DNA of 16,537 bases from Asterionellopsis glacialis (GCA_014885115.2 WKLE02000872.1:1-16537); one strand, 5' to 3'. Positions 7,805 through 16,523 are shown, numbered from the stretch's first letter. The notes: a model not told the origin generated them from the letters alone. Program-made: numbers and translations.

Positions 7805-10609
7805 TCATGTTTGTCGATGAAACAATTCGAGTCTTTGCCTTTCGATTCGTTTCTGTTTCTCCTTCGCGTCACGCTTTTGTTTTTCAGTTGAGTTTCGCGA
7901 ATGTTCATTAGATCCTCTTGTCATTGTATTCTTCTTTTTTCGTAAATGCTCTTCATGTTCCACTATTTTTTCACTTGCTTCAATTAGATTCTTTTGTATC
8001 TCCACAATAGTTCGTTCTACACGATCCATGCGTTTCGTCGTTGCATGATGAGTACGACTAGCTTCGTCATATGGATTTACATAGGCCTGAACTAGCCCAT
8101 TCTTGCCTTGTACTGTCATGTCGTGTTTTTCTTTTTCTAATTTTGCGATTTTCTTTGTGACCGTCTCATTTTGTTGGAACAACATCTCATTTTGCTTTTG
8201 TACTTTTACGAGAGCCATTTTCATTTCGTCAAACTCTTTCTGCATTGCTGCTGCATGAGGATTACTGGAAGTGCTGTTGATATCATTCGATACAACAGCA
8301 TGCGATGATATAGCAATTGGGTATTGTTCTTGTGTAGTAGACCCAGCACTCCCAACACCAACATTATATGTATTGCTATCGTCACTACCAGAAAAGAATG
8401 GTAGGGCTCGTACATTATCCATTGGCATGTCTAAAGCTGCAGCTACAATAATCTCATGCAATGCAATAGGTTGATGTATCGCATGCCCCTGCATGACACT
8501 GTACAGATCTGTATTCTTGTTAGGTTTCATAATGACTCCAATAACTAAATCAGCTACCTTGCTTCCCTGTTCTTTGGCGGGAGTGTCTGCGGATATAGCC
8601 ATTGCCGTTGTCCAAAGTTGTTTCATACGACCAAACTTGTGTGATTGTTGTAATGCTGACAACTCGGATGCTTGTACTCGTACGATATATCGAGCTATAC
8701 GTTGCACAGTGCCATTGATTCCACCATTGTGTTTAATATCTGACAGGGCACTTATAAACGCAACACGCCCGATAGCTAGATGTTGTTCACGCTCACTTTT
8801 GAATTCACATGCAAGTTGGAGAAACGATCCAATAGCATCCGCACAAGGGATACTTCCCAATTGTTTCTTCATCCATTCAATTGCACCACCCAAGGCTTTC
8901 CCTAAATGAATGTTTTTGACTGCATTCATTGTCCCGTCCATGATCAAGTCATGAACATAATCTTGAAATGATGCATCAGCCTTGGATACCATACCACATG
9001 CAATTGTTTCACATGCCTTCATCATACCATTTAACTTACAAACTAAATGGATATAAAAATCGCAATGTTCACGACTACTCATGATTGCTGCTAATTCCAT
9101 TTCTTCTTGTACGGACTGCGTTTTTTCATACAATATAGACTGTAATTCGTCGGGGTATTGTGAAAGAAGAGATAGACCCGTTTCTATGATGTTGGAAGTA
9201 TTGTTGATAAGATTGGCTAGATATTCTTCCTTTAGTTGGAGTTCATGGAGTAATTTGAGATTAATTGGATTGGGTTGGGGTTCCGATGGTATGAGTGTAT
9301 TTGCGGAAATAATAGCATTGGTGTTTGGTCGTAGTAATGGTGATGATGCATTAGTGTTGTCCATGTTTGTTAAAGGAGAAGTTCCAGGAGATTCACAAGC
9401 TAGGAAGGTTGAATCATGTTGCTTGTGATTACCATCATTTAATAAACCACATGATTGAATATTTTCTTTGGAACTTAATAAACCTACCGCCAATGGTTGA
9501 CTAACAGTTTCAGAATCAGTTGTATCAGGTATCAAAGATTTTGGTACTTTCCATAATTGAGCGGTCATGTCTGGTGATCCTGTGAGTATATATTTACCAT
9601 TCGGTGAAAATGCTACAGATTCAACCGCTGTTTTATGTCCTCGAAATGTATGAGTTAATGTCCCATCCTTCACATTCCATAATTTAGCAGTCTTATCCCC
9701 TGAACCCGTTAGAACATATTCACCATTCGGAGAAAATGCTATAGAATACACATAATCTGTATGTCCTTGAAATGTATGTACTAATTTTCCATCATTGACA
9801 TTCCATAATTTAGCAATGTTATCCCATGATCCTATAAGCACATATTCACTATTTGGTGAAAATGCTACAGAATCAACATCACCAAGGAAAAGGGGTTCGT
9901 TACTTCTACGTCCTAGAAATGTATGTACTAATGTCCTATTCTTGACGTTCCATAATTTAGCAGTATTGTCCCATGAACCTGTTACTACATATTCACCGTT
10001 TGGTGAAAATGTTACAGAATGAACCTCACTTTGATGTCCCTCAAATGTAAGTATTAATGTTCCATCATTGACCTTCCATAATTTAGCAGTATCATCCCCT
10101 GAACCTGTGACGACATATTCACCGTTCGGTGAAAATGCTACAGAATGAACTTCTTTTTTATGTCCTCGAAATGTATGCACTAATGTTCCATCATTGAGTT
10201 TCCATAATTTAGCAGTATTGTCCCATGAACCTGTTAGCGCATATTCACCGTTTGGTGAAAATGCTATAGAAACAACAGTTTTTGTGTGTCCTTGAAATGT
10301 ATGTACTAATGTCCCATGCTTAACAAGCCATAATTTCGCAGTCTTGTCAGATGATCCTGTGAGTACATACTCACCATTCGGTGAAAATGCTACAAACAAA
10401 ACATAACCGGTATGTCCTTGAAATGTATGTACCAATGTCCCATCCTTGACACGCCATAATTTAGCGGTGTTGTCTCCTGATCCTGTAATTACATATTCAC
10501 CATTCGGTGAAAATTCTACACACAAAACCCAATAAGTATGTCCTCGAAAGGTATGATGTGGTTTGTTTGTAGTGTGCATAGAAGTTGGTGTAGCTAGTAA
10601 TGACGCCAT
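7805..10609 (-). CDS. WD40-repeat protein with eight near-identical repeats, helical region and coiled coil (934 residues)
   Basis: Probably a protein-interaction scaffold. Residues 19-361 form eight WD40 repeats with a 42-residue period (consensus HTFxGHTxxVxSVAFSPNGEYVLTGS and DxTAKLWxVxDGTLV), enough for a closed propeller. Repeat 6 has a 7-residue insertion (RRSNEPLFLGD region). Repeats end in LWxV where the classic WD dipeptide would be. A Ser/Asn-rich linker (about 362-445) leads into a long predicted-helical region (about 447-760) with many Ala, Leu and short amphipathic segments such as LGKALGGAIEWMKKQLGSI; I do not recognise this family. Residues from about 800 are charged coiled coil (QKEFDEMKMALVKVQKQNEM) ending in a Lys/Arg-rich tail. 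No Walker A motif is present, so it is not a complete NACHT or NB-ARC protein. The start sits in an ideal context (CCACCATGGCG). The frame is open throughout with no intron. Confidence 0.88.
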   Translation of the reverse strand: MASLLATPTSMHTTNKPHHTFRGHTYWVLCVEFSPNGEYVITGSGDNTAKLWRVKDGTLVHTFQGHTGYVLFVAFSPNGEYVLTGSSDKTAKLWLVKHGTLVHTFQGHTKTVVSIAFSPNGEYALTGSWDNTAKLWKLNDGTLVHTFRGHKKEVHSVAFSPNGEYVVTGSGDDTAKLWKVNDGTLILTFEGHQSEVHSVTFSPNGEYVVTGSWDNTAKLWNVKNRTLVHTFLGRRSNEPLFLGDVDSVAFSPNSEYVLIGSWDNIAKLWNVNDGKLVHTFQGHTDYVYSIAFSPNGEYVLTGSGDKTAKLWNVKDGTLTHTFRGHKTAVESVAFSPNGKYILTGSPDMTAQLWKVPKSLIPDTTDSETVSQPLAVGLLSSKENIQSCGLLNDGNHKQHDSTFLACESPGTSPLTNMDNTNASSPLLRPNTNAIISANTLIPSEPQPNPINLKLLHELQLKEEYLANLINNTSNIIETGLSLLSQYPDELQSILYEKTQSVQEEMELAAIMSSREHCDFYIHLVCKLNGMMKACETIACGMVSKADASFQDYVHDLIMDGTMNAVKNIHLGKALGGAIEWMKKQLGSIPCADAIGSFLQLACEFKSEREQHLAIGRVAFISALSDIKHNGGINGTVQRIARYIVRVQASELSALQQSHKFGRMKQLWTTAMAISADTPAKEQGSKVADLVIGVIMKPNKNTDLYSVMQGHAIHQPIALHEIIVAAALDMPMDNVRALPFFSGSDDSNTYNVGVGSAGSTTQEQYPIAISSHAVVSNDINSTSSNPHAAAMQKEFDEMKMALVKVQKQNEMLFQQNETVTKKIAKLEKEKHDMTVQGKNGLVQAYVNPYDEASRTHHATTKRMDRVERTIVEIQKNLIEASEKIVEHEEHLRKKKNTMTRGSNEHSRNSTEKQKRDAKEKQKRIERQRLELFHRQT
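9570..10560. repeat. 126-bp tandem coding repeat (WD40 array)
   Basis: The motif (A)CC(A/G)TT(C/T)GG(T/A)GAAAATGCTA(C/T)A recurs at about 9598, 9724, 9850, 9998, 10124, 10250, 10376 and 10502. The spacing is 126 bp except for the one step enlarged by 21 bp. Nucleotide similarity between units, including synonymous positions, points to recent duplication or gene conversion within the gene. Confidence 0.9.
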
Positions 10610-11192
10610 GGTGGATCAATCGATCGATTAGTTTCTGAATCTATGTAAGAATATTTTAGTAGCAGATACTGATGTTGTCAACTCTCTAGTGATCAGATGA
10701 TTAGTAATAGATGTAAGAAGTACAGATTATGAGACTTATATTCTTCGTGGATCATACATCAACAAACAAGCAGTGGTTGTTGTTTAATACCTATAGTAGT
10801 GTAGTTTTTGTGTGATGCAGAGAAAGAATACCAACAGAGAGTGATTGAGAAAATGCTAATTCTTGTTTTTCCGTTGAAACGATAATTAGGTAATCAAAAG
10901 ACACTCTAGGCGTACATCCGCTCGTCCATGAACTACTCGTAGTAGATATCTCAAGTTGTTTGACAACACACCTCTGCTGGTGTAAGTTGTTGTTACTTTC
11001 AGTCGTGGGACAATGTATGTGGTGTATCTTTCTTTTTTCTCTTCTCTAGTGTTTAGTCATTTTTACGAAAGAAGTTGAGTCGCGGGAGTTGAGTCGGGTG
11101 TGGTGTCTGTCTGTACTTCTCGCCGTGATGGCAGATACGCAGTATCAGTACCAGGTAGACCTTCGTTGTACCGATATTATGTACTCCTCTCT
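10610..11192. promoter_or_regulatory. Upstream region of the WD40 gene
   Basis: A perfect 12-bp palindrome AATCGATCGATT (10618-10629) lies about 9 bp upstream of the WD40 start codon. A 17-mer TTTAATACCTATAGTAG at 10783-10799 recurs with one mismatch at 7630-7646 on the other side of the gene. A repeated ACCAGGTAG/CTACCTGGT inverted pair lies at about 11150-11201. No gene is recognised, and no TATA box is assigned. Confidence 0.4.
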
Positions 11193-12606
11193 CTACCTGG
11201 TAGAGGGACCAAGGTACTTCGGTGTTGAACTGAATTTCTTGTACTGGTGCCCTTGACAACGTTGAAACCTTGTTCTCAGAATCCAAAATGTCCTTTTCAG
11301 ATACACTCTTTCTCCTTGCTCGAATTTCAAATTGCAAACATACCTGCCTCGGTACAAACACTGTGAAGTTCAGCACCAGTGGTGTTGGGACAAAGACGTG
11401 CAATCAGTTCAAAACGAATATCCCTATCACAATTCATTCTCTTTGAGCGAATTTTGACGATATGCCCACGTCCCTCAAGATCGGGTAAGCCAAACTCTAC
11501 TTTTCGATCCAAACGCCCGGGTCGAAGCAATGCAGGATCTATAAAGTGTCGCGCCTATTGGTAGCCATGAGAACCTTGATGTTTCCACGTCCATCGAACC
11601 CATCAAGTTCAGTAACAATTTGAAGCATCGTACGTTGAACCTCATTGTCACTTCCATTTTCATCACCGCCAGTACGGGCACCTCCAATTGCATCAATCTC
11701 ATCAAAAAAGACAATACAAGCACGCTTGGATCCGGCCATCGTGAAAAAGCTCTCGAACCATACGAGCACCCTCTCCGACATACTTCTGTACGAGTTCAGA
11801 TCCAATCACACGAATGAAACGTGCGTCGGTACGGTTAGCAACTGCACGTGCAGAGAGCGTCTTACCCGTTCCGGGTGGTCGATAGAGTAAAACACCCATT
11901 GGAGGGTCGATACCAAGCGTGACGAAACGTTCTGGGTGAAGTAAGGGGGTTTCCAATACCTCCCTCAATTTTTCCATTGCATCTTTAGCTCCACCGACAT
12001 CGTTATAGGTAACATCAGGTTTGTCTTCTACTGTCATCAGACTGACAGTGGGGTCAATCTTGGGAGGGAGAGGAATCTGAATTGAATATTTGGATCGATC
12101 AACACCAACTCTCGTCCCCTCTTCGATGCCAGTAGGAGCCATCTTTTCTCCTAATCCAACAACGAACTTGGCAATCTGCTTGACGTTAATGACATATTTG
12201 TTGCCGTCTGAGTTTGATTGATTCAAGGCAGAACTCAATCCCCCACTTCCACCGTTTTCATTCGATCCGCTATTGGCAGCTTTCACCTTGAATAATTTTG
12301 GTGCATCGTGCTACTTGAAGTGGAGTCTCCTCGCGCATCATTTGCTTATCACCCACGAGATCCCATTGAGATGGTTGCGAGAGACCTGTGTCACTCTATT
12401 TGATTCCAATCAAATCCTTCAGGGTCTGCTGGTGCGTTTTGATTTCTTCCTCAATACCGTTGCAGTAGGATCTATAGAGTCCTAGTGTATTGTCAAATTA
12501 CAGTACTTCTCTAGTCCTAGAGGAAAGACAGAGCATACCAAAGATGAGGCTTGTTATCACAGGTATGTATGATGTTGTCCCAGGCCTGTTCGTCGTCACC
12601 ATTCAT
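11193..12606 (-). pseudogene. RPT1: Pseudogene of 26S proteasome ATPase subunit Rpt1 (PSMC2/S7)
   Basis: Intact Rpt1 is a AAA+ ATPase of the 19S base that unfolds substrates for the 20S core. Here the homology runs over nearly the whole protein but in several frames. A possible N-terminus starts at 12606 (MNGDDEQAWDNI). IEEEIKTHQQTLKDLIGIK is followed by TAG at 12398-12396, then [20 protein letters not shown] and [11 protein letters not shown] frameshift comes near 12290. The AAA core ([20 protein letters not shown], Walker [20 protein letters not shown]) is then open until an extra base in the A-run 11744-11748. After [12 protein letters not shown] and [10 protein letters not shown] there is another shift near 11540, then [21 protein letters not shown] 7-bp insertion near 11323-11333 follows, then RARRKSVSEKDIL, one more shift, and QYKKFSSTPKYL ending in TAG at 11195-11193. 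Walker A starts RPPGTGKT instead of GPPGTGKT, and NRPDTL is NRRDTL. No introns are evident, so a retrocopy is possible, but no poly(A) tract was found. Confidence 0.92.
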
Positions 12607-13291
12607 GGCTGTCACGTCAAAGTCTCAGAAGTACAAGACAGATTTGCTGTAACATTTTTTCATGAGGGGGCACAAAGTTAATGAAAAGGTACAAGCACAG
12701 CTCACCAAGCGTAGTTGGAACATGCTTGACTTTTGTAAAGCAAAACCCGAAACGGATTTGAGGATGATATTTGACCAACGGTGATTCTCTAGATTTTTTC
12801 TACTTTCATTTATTCCTCTATCTACTGACTGCGTATATTTTTTTTTTTAATGCATGTTGCATACACAGAATCAAAGCTCAATCAACGGTTTCATTCATAC
12901 AATTCGAACAAAAGTTTTTAAAAAATAAACAAAATGATTATTGTAATTACGAAACATATAAAATACTATTGAAAACATCCTTCTTCTTTTTCTTCTTTCA
13001 CCTCCATTGTTCCCCTTCTCAATCTCTTATTATTTTTCTGTCGCCACCTACTCAGTTCTATTTGTTTGTTTGTTCGTTTTTGTAGATCATGCGAAATGAA
13101 TCTTATCCTTCTTTCTTTCTTACTTACCAATAAAAAAACTAACCTCCGTCCACAACAATAATTCAATCCGTACCATCATTTTAACATCAACTAAAGCCAA
13201 TTCCACGATCTGATCAAATAGAGAGTAGAAGGCGAAGAAAAACTTGATTGACTGGGCTCATCTTGCGTATCTACTTTTTCCCCCGAGAAAA
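12607..13291. other. Intergenic, with one short ORF
   Basis: The only protein-like stretch is a 40-codon plus-strand ORF at 12662-12784, listed separately. From 12830 the sequence is strongly AT-rich, with a T11 run near 12839 and a pyrimidine-rich tract at about 12978-13020. It is likely 3' flank of the minus-strand gene at 13292-14005. Confidence 0.4.
12662..12784 (+). CDS. Short ORF or gene fragment, doubtful
   Basis: A 40-residue ORF (starts MRGHKVNEKVQAQLTKRSWN, ends KPETDLRMIFDQR). Its composition is more protein-like than its surroundings, with mixed charge, Trp and Cys, and no low complexity. I recognise no family. It lies just upstream of the RPT1 pseudogene on the opposite strand and could be the broken end of another gene. 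Confidence 0.18.
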   Translation: MRGHKVNEKVQAQLTKRSWNMLDFCKAKPETDLRMIFDQR

Positions 13292-14005
13292 TTAGTAGTA
13301 TGAATCAGGAAGTTTCACTCGTAACGCACGGACCGATGCGCCATTGGTAAAATTGACTCGTTCATCTACAATGGCATGTACATCAATCCATGCTCTACCC
13401 TTCGTAGAACCCTTGTGCATATCAGCAGGTTTGACATCTGCCTTGCGGAAAATACCATAGGTGCAGTGAGTTGAAATTGTGGCATGGACAGTTCCTCGTG
13501 AGACGTAAAGATTCACACGGATGGGTGTAGGTGTCTTGGCCGTCACCGGCATGACCAATAAATCGGGTGAACCCAAGAGGGAATTCAATTTAAAGTAGGA
13601 ATCGGCAGATGAATTGGTAGGCGACATGCGTTGTACCAAGGAATCATACAATGCAAAGGCATCAATTGTGACGTCTTCCATTTGACATAGCTTTTTGCAT
13701 AATTCCTTGAGCGTCAAGAGCATTTCACCGACCTTTTGTCCCTTGAGTTGTTCGGCATTTGACATGGGGCCAAAGTTGACACCATTCAATGTCACACTTT
13801 CTTTTGAAACTTCTTGTTCCATATCAGGGATTTCATTTTCATCACGTAATTCAATTGCATCCAAAGGAATGTCCATTAGGTATTTGACATCCTTGAGAGA
13901 TCTCAACACCATACGACGATCATTCGCACGTGTGTATTTGTTCAAATTACCCTGAAGTTGTGTAAATGCTTCTTGAGCAGCTCCAGATGATGCAACAGCT
14001 GCCAT
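13292..14005 (-). CDS. Unknown conserved-looking protein, 237 residues
   Basis: The start at 14005 was chosen because its context is ideal (AACACAATGGCA) and its leader is AT-rich and non-coding. The frame is open upstream to 14281, but the extra 92 residues have no protein-like order. The N-terminal part is helical: Ala-rich MAAVASSGAAQEAF, then a charged helix (about 20-45), then an acidic turn (DENEIPDMEQEVSKES). A second helical pair lies at about 92-125 (KVGEMLLTLKELCKKLCQME). The C-terminal third is rich in beta-prone residues (RVNLYVSRGTVHATISTHCT) and ends PDSYY. There is no signal peptide, no membrane segment and no metal-binding cluster. I do not recognise the family. Codon use and a complete unbroken frame argue for a real cytosolic protein. 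Confidence 0.75.
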   Translation of the reverse strand: MAAVASSGAAQEAFTQLQGNLNKYTRANDRRMVLRSLKDVKYLMDIPLDAIELRDENEIPDMEQEVSKESVTLNGVNFGPMSNAEQLKGQKVGEMLLTLKELCKKLCQMEDVTIDAFALYDSLVQRMSPTNSSADSYFKLNSLLGSPDLLVMPVTAKTPTPIRVNLYVSRGTVHATISTHCTYGIFRKADVKPADMHKGSTKGRAWIDVHAIVDERVNFTNGASVRALRVKLPDSYY

Positions 14006-14580
14006 TGTGTTTATTGTATTATATAGGTATTTGCAACGCACTCGAGGTTTTATGGGAACAATAAGCTTGTTGTCTTTTGCGAGCAACAGACGACAGACTT
14101 GTGTTTGTTCTCTAGAGAGTGTGGATGCTTTTATTCTCGCCAATTGGTGCGGTCGTGCTTGTCTGCCACGGTCGCGGTCCTCGGTTTTGAAATCGTAACA
14201 GTACCAGCAGTAGCTAGAGAAGTGCATTAGCTCGCAGACATGATGAATGCGATTTATTTTTGAGGATGGCACTTTTTCCAACGGTATTTTTTATTCTATT
14301 TTCATGGTTCCTTGATGAACATTGCATTTCTCGGGAATGAACATTTATGAATTTCCTCAAGATACGAATAACTACATAAGGGCTGAAGCCGGCGCGCCTT
14401 TTCAGTCTTGTACCAATTAGTATGTGTTTAAAAATTATGTCTTGTTCACACAACTATTTTTCACGTCCTCGCAGTAGAAACGGACAGACAAAGCAACAGT
14501 CAATCGCATTGATCCATTTCACATTATTTGACAATGAGCTGAATGCCAATGGCGCCGCGGCGGGATCGCATCATTTAGGT

Positions 14581-14665
14581 CGTATGTACGGTACTAGTAC
14601 TCACTGTCCGTACCTGGTACAATGTAAAAAGGGTACCAGTCCTACCGTACAGGTACCGTAGTGAA
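14581..14665. promoter_or_regulatory. Cluster of GTAC palindromes
   Basis: GTACTAGTAC at 14591-14600 is a perfect 10-bp palindrome. CTGGTAC (14614-14620) pairs with GTACCAG (14633-14639). TCACTGTCCGTACCTGGTAC (14601-14620) is an imperfect inverted match to the segment ending at about 14665. Several GGTACC or GGTAC cores fall within 85 bp. The role is unknown; it could be a protein-binding cluster or a foldback relic. Confidence 0.45.
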
Positions 14666-15116
14666 CAAGGGCATGGTCTTGTGGTCATCAGATATTAATA
14701 AATCTCATCATAGATTTTTATCTCAAATGCATACTCATACCCACACATTGAATGTTTCACTAAATTATCCTTTGGATGGCACAAATAGTTTTTTGTCTGA
14801 TTGTTGTTTTTCAAAAATAATGAATTGCATTTTTCTCAGTACCCATGCTCGAGCACATCTCCTACAAGAATTCAGAATTGATTCAGTAGTGTCATATGCA
14901 CCATTGCGTAGTATCATGAGGCAACAACTACAGCGCAGTCAATAGTTAGAAATAGCTCAATCATCCCAATGCCGTGTCCCAAATGGCATCAACAACAGCT
15001 TCCTTTTAACAGGCGAAATATCTACTCCTCTGGAGTTCAAGGGGTTCTGGGATTACTACTGGACTCAACTCATAATCATGACCTTGCCTGATGAACTGAG
15101 TCAGGTCTGATTTTTT

Positions 15117-15133
15117 ATATTATTATTATTATT
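15117..15133. repeat. (TAT)n microsatellite
   Basis: Short TAT/ATT trinucleotide run in the divergent intergenic region. No function is seen. Confidence 0.8.
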
Positions 15134-15442
15134 GAGTCGTGATTTTTTGATACGTAGGACCTAAAAGAAAAAATATGACGGACGAAATTCCACCATGTCC
15201 AGAACAGAACACGAGGGAACACGTTCTTTTTTGTTGGGGGGTCGTGATCCTTCAAACCCGGGAAAACAAGGACACATACTTCTATCATAGATACTTTAAC
15301 TGCTAGTTACTGTATTTTTTATATACTGTGTGTTATAGGAACTCAATAGGCGTCCCAGTATAATATTTTTTGTTTATTGAAAGGTTGTTTTAATCAATCC
15401 CACAAATATTTAAAAGTTCTGATGATTTGTCGGCTTTTGGTA

Positions 15443-15450
15443 TGACGTCA
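15443..15450. promoter_or_regulatory. Perfect CRE-type palindrome TGACGTCA
   Basis: Located 285 bp upstream of the secreted-protein start at 15735. TGACGT and ACGTCA are the core of CO2/cAMP-responsive elements known in diatom promoters and of bZIP sites in general. An additional ACGTCA-like CACGTCAG lies near 15498. Function is inferred from the motif only; an 8-mer can occur by chance. Confidence 0.35.
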
Positions 15451-15734
15451 GATTCTTACCTAAGAGAAATAGGACCTACTTCAGTCCGACTCAATACACG
15501 TCAGTCAGTTCATAAAAATTCTCGTACAGTCAGAACGTAAAATATACGGGTACCAGGTACAGGTAGTTTGGATAGATACTTACAGGTAACTGTGGAACAG
15601 AAGTTAGTTAGTAGACTAGGTCAAACGAATTCTAACTAATGCGTACATAAAATAATTCCCACCACGAAGTCCAAAATCGGCGGAAAATCCCGACAAATCA
15701 TTCCCATTAATTAGTGCTTGTACCATAAAAAGAG

Positions 15735-16463
15735 ATGAAAATGAAACAATTCTTATCATTACTGATCTGCCTTCTTGCTCTGGATCAAATTGTACTTGTT
15801 CAAGCCGAGAAGCAAGTAGAATTTGTTGGAAAAGGGTCGGCTCAAATCGATATAATACCATCAAGTTCATCTGTTCCAGATAGCGCTTCCTTGGAGGCAT
15901 TTCTTCGTCGGGAGGAAAGCAATGGTTTGCTTCTAGGCACGAATGACATTGTTCCGTATACAGACGACCATTGGGATTGCAAGCAACCATCATTCCGTTT
16001 GTTCGGGAAGGACTTTATTCCTATTTTTCGTGTAGGTCTTTGGCGGTATATTGAAAACAATGGGTTGCTACGAATCCTTGTAGCTGTCAAGGAAAGTCGC
16101 ACAGCAATGTTGCGTCAACAAGATGATGGAGCTAGATTACACTCGTCCTTGTCCTCCGATAATAGTGGTAGTAACGAACAACAGCAAGATTGGATGCTAA
16201 ACATGTTGCAAAGAGGGAAGATTGAAGGAGAGAGTGAAATTATGGTCAAACCAAGCAATAATGGCAAAGGGTGGATGTTGTCCATGAGTACGTCTCTCAA
16301 AATGAAAATGAACGTGCCAAAGTACTTGCCGTTACCCCCAGGTTTCGCAATGATAGGTTCTGTAGTTATGAACCAGCAATGTCAAGATAGGGCACATAAA
16401 AGTTTGGTTGAGCTTGGTCAGGCTTATGCGGAGTGGTCGGAACAAAGAAAACAAAAAGCTTGA
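15735..16463 (+). CDS. Secreted protein, DUF1997-like (tentative), 242 residues
   Basis: The N-terminus is a clear signal peptide: MKMKQ, hydrophobic core FLSLLICLLAL, and likely cleavage after VLVQA. There is no Phe at the +1 position (EKQVEF follows), which speaks against the bipartite plastid presequence of diatoms and for the ER/secretory route. The mature part has an F-x-GKGSAQIDI beta start (about 29-40), an alternating region through FRLFGKDFIPIFRVGLWRYI (about 87-106), a polar Ser/Asn/Gln-rich loop at about 132-153, and a terminal segment with LPLPPGFAMIGSVVMNQQC, then a helix ending in AYAEWS. This pattern resembles DUF1997 proteins of algae and plants, whose function is unknown, but I cannot confirm it. 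A second Met two codons downstream is an equally possible start. Confidence 0.75.
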   Translation: MKMKQFLSLLICLLALDQIVLVQAEKQVEFVGKGSAQIDIIPSSSSVPDSASLEAFLRREESNGLLLGTNDIVPYTDDHWDCKQPSFRLFGKDFIPIFRVGLWRYIENNGLLRILVAVKESRTAMLRQQDDGARLHSSLSSDNSGSNEQQQDWMLNMLQRGKIEGESEIMVKPSNNGKGWMLSMSTSLKMKMNVPKYLPLPPGFAMIGSVVMNQQCQDRAHKSLVELGQAYAEWSEQRKQKA

Positions 16464-16502
16464 GAAGTACGACTGAGTTTAGCGGGGGTTCAGGCGCCAA
16501 AT

Positions 16503-16523
16503 GGGGGGGGGGCGGAGCCCCCC
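16503..16523. repeat. G-run with GC hairpin after the secreted-protein gene
   Basis: Ten G followed by CGGAG and six C. The segment 16507-16523 folds as a 7-bp stem with a GGA loop. The last 70 bases are much richer in G and C than the rest of the window. This could mark the edge of a dispersed repeat that continues beyond the window. Confidence 0.6.

Larger units (their letters stand above)
14006..15734. promoter_or_regulatory. 1.7-kb divergent intergenic region
   Basis: It separates the minus-strand unknown gene from the plus-strand secreted-protein gene, so both promoters should lie here. It contains GTAC-rich palindromes (14581-14665 and 15547-15590), a (TAT)n tract near 15117-15133 and a perfect TGACGTCA at 15443-15450, each listed separately. 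ORFs such as 14661-14945 look random. Confidence 0.5.

Noticed and set aside
7805..10609. WD40 protein as an NLR (NACHT/NB-ARC) immune receptor
   Set aside because: No Walker A or B motif is present anywhere in the 934 residues. Only the repeat homogeneity resembles fungal HNWD proteins.
12490..12681. 63-residue plus-strand ORF
   Set aside because: It lies largely antisense to the probable N-terminal part of the RPT1 pseudogene and has no features of its own.
14006..14281. N-terminal extension of the 237-residue protein by 92 residues
   Set aside because: The extension reads as random sequence, while the internal Met has an ideal start context and begins the structured part.
14661..14945. 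94-residue ORF with HTHTHT run
   Set aside because: It starts with GTG right after the palindrome cluster and its composition matches translated AT-rich non-coding DNA.
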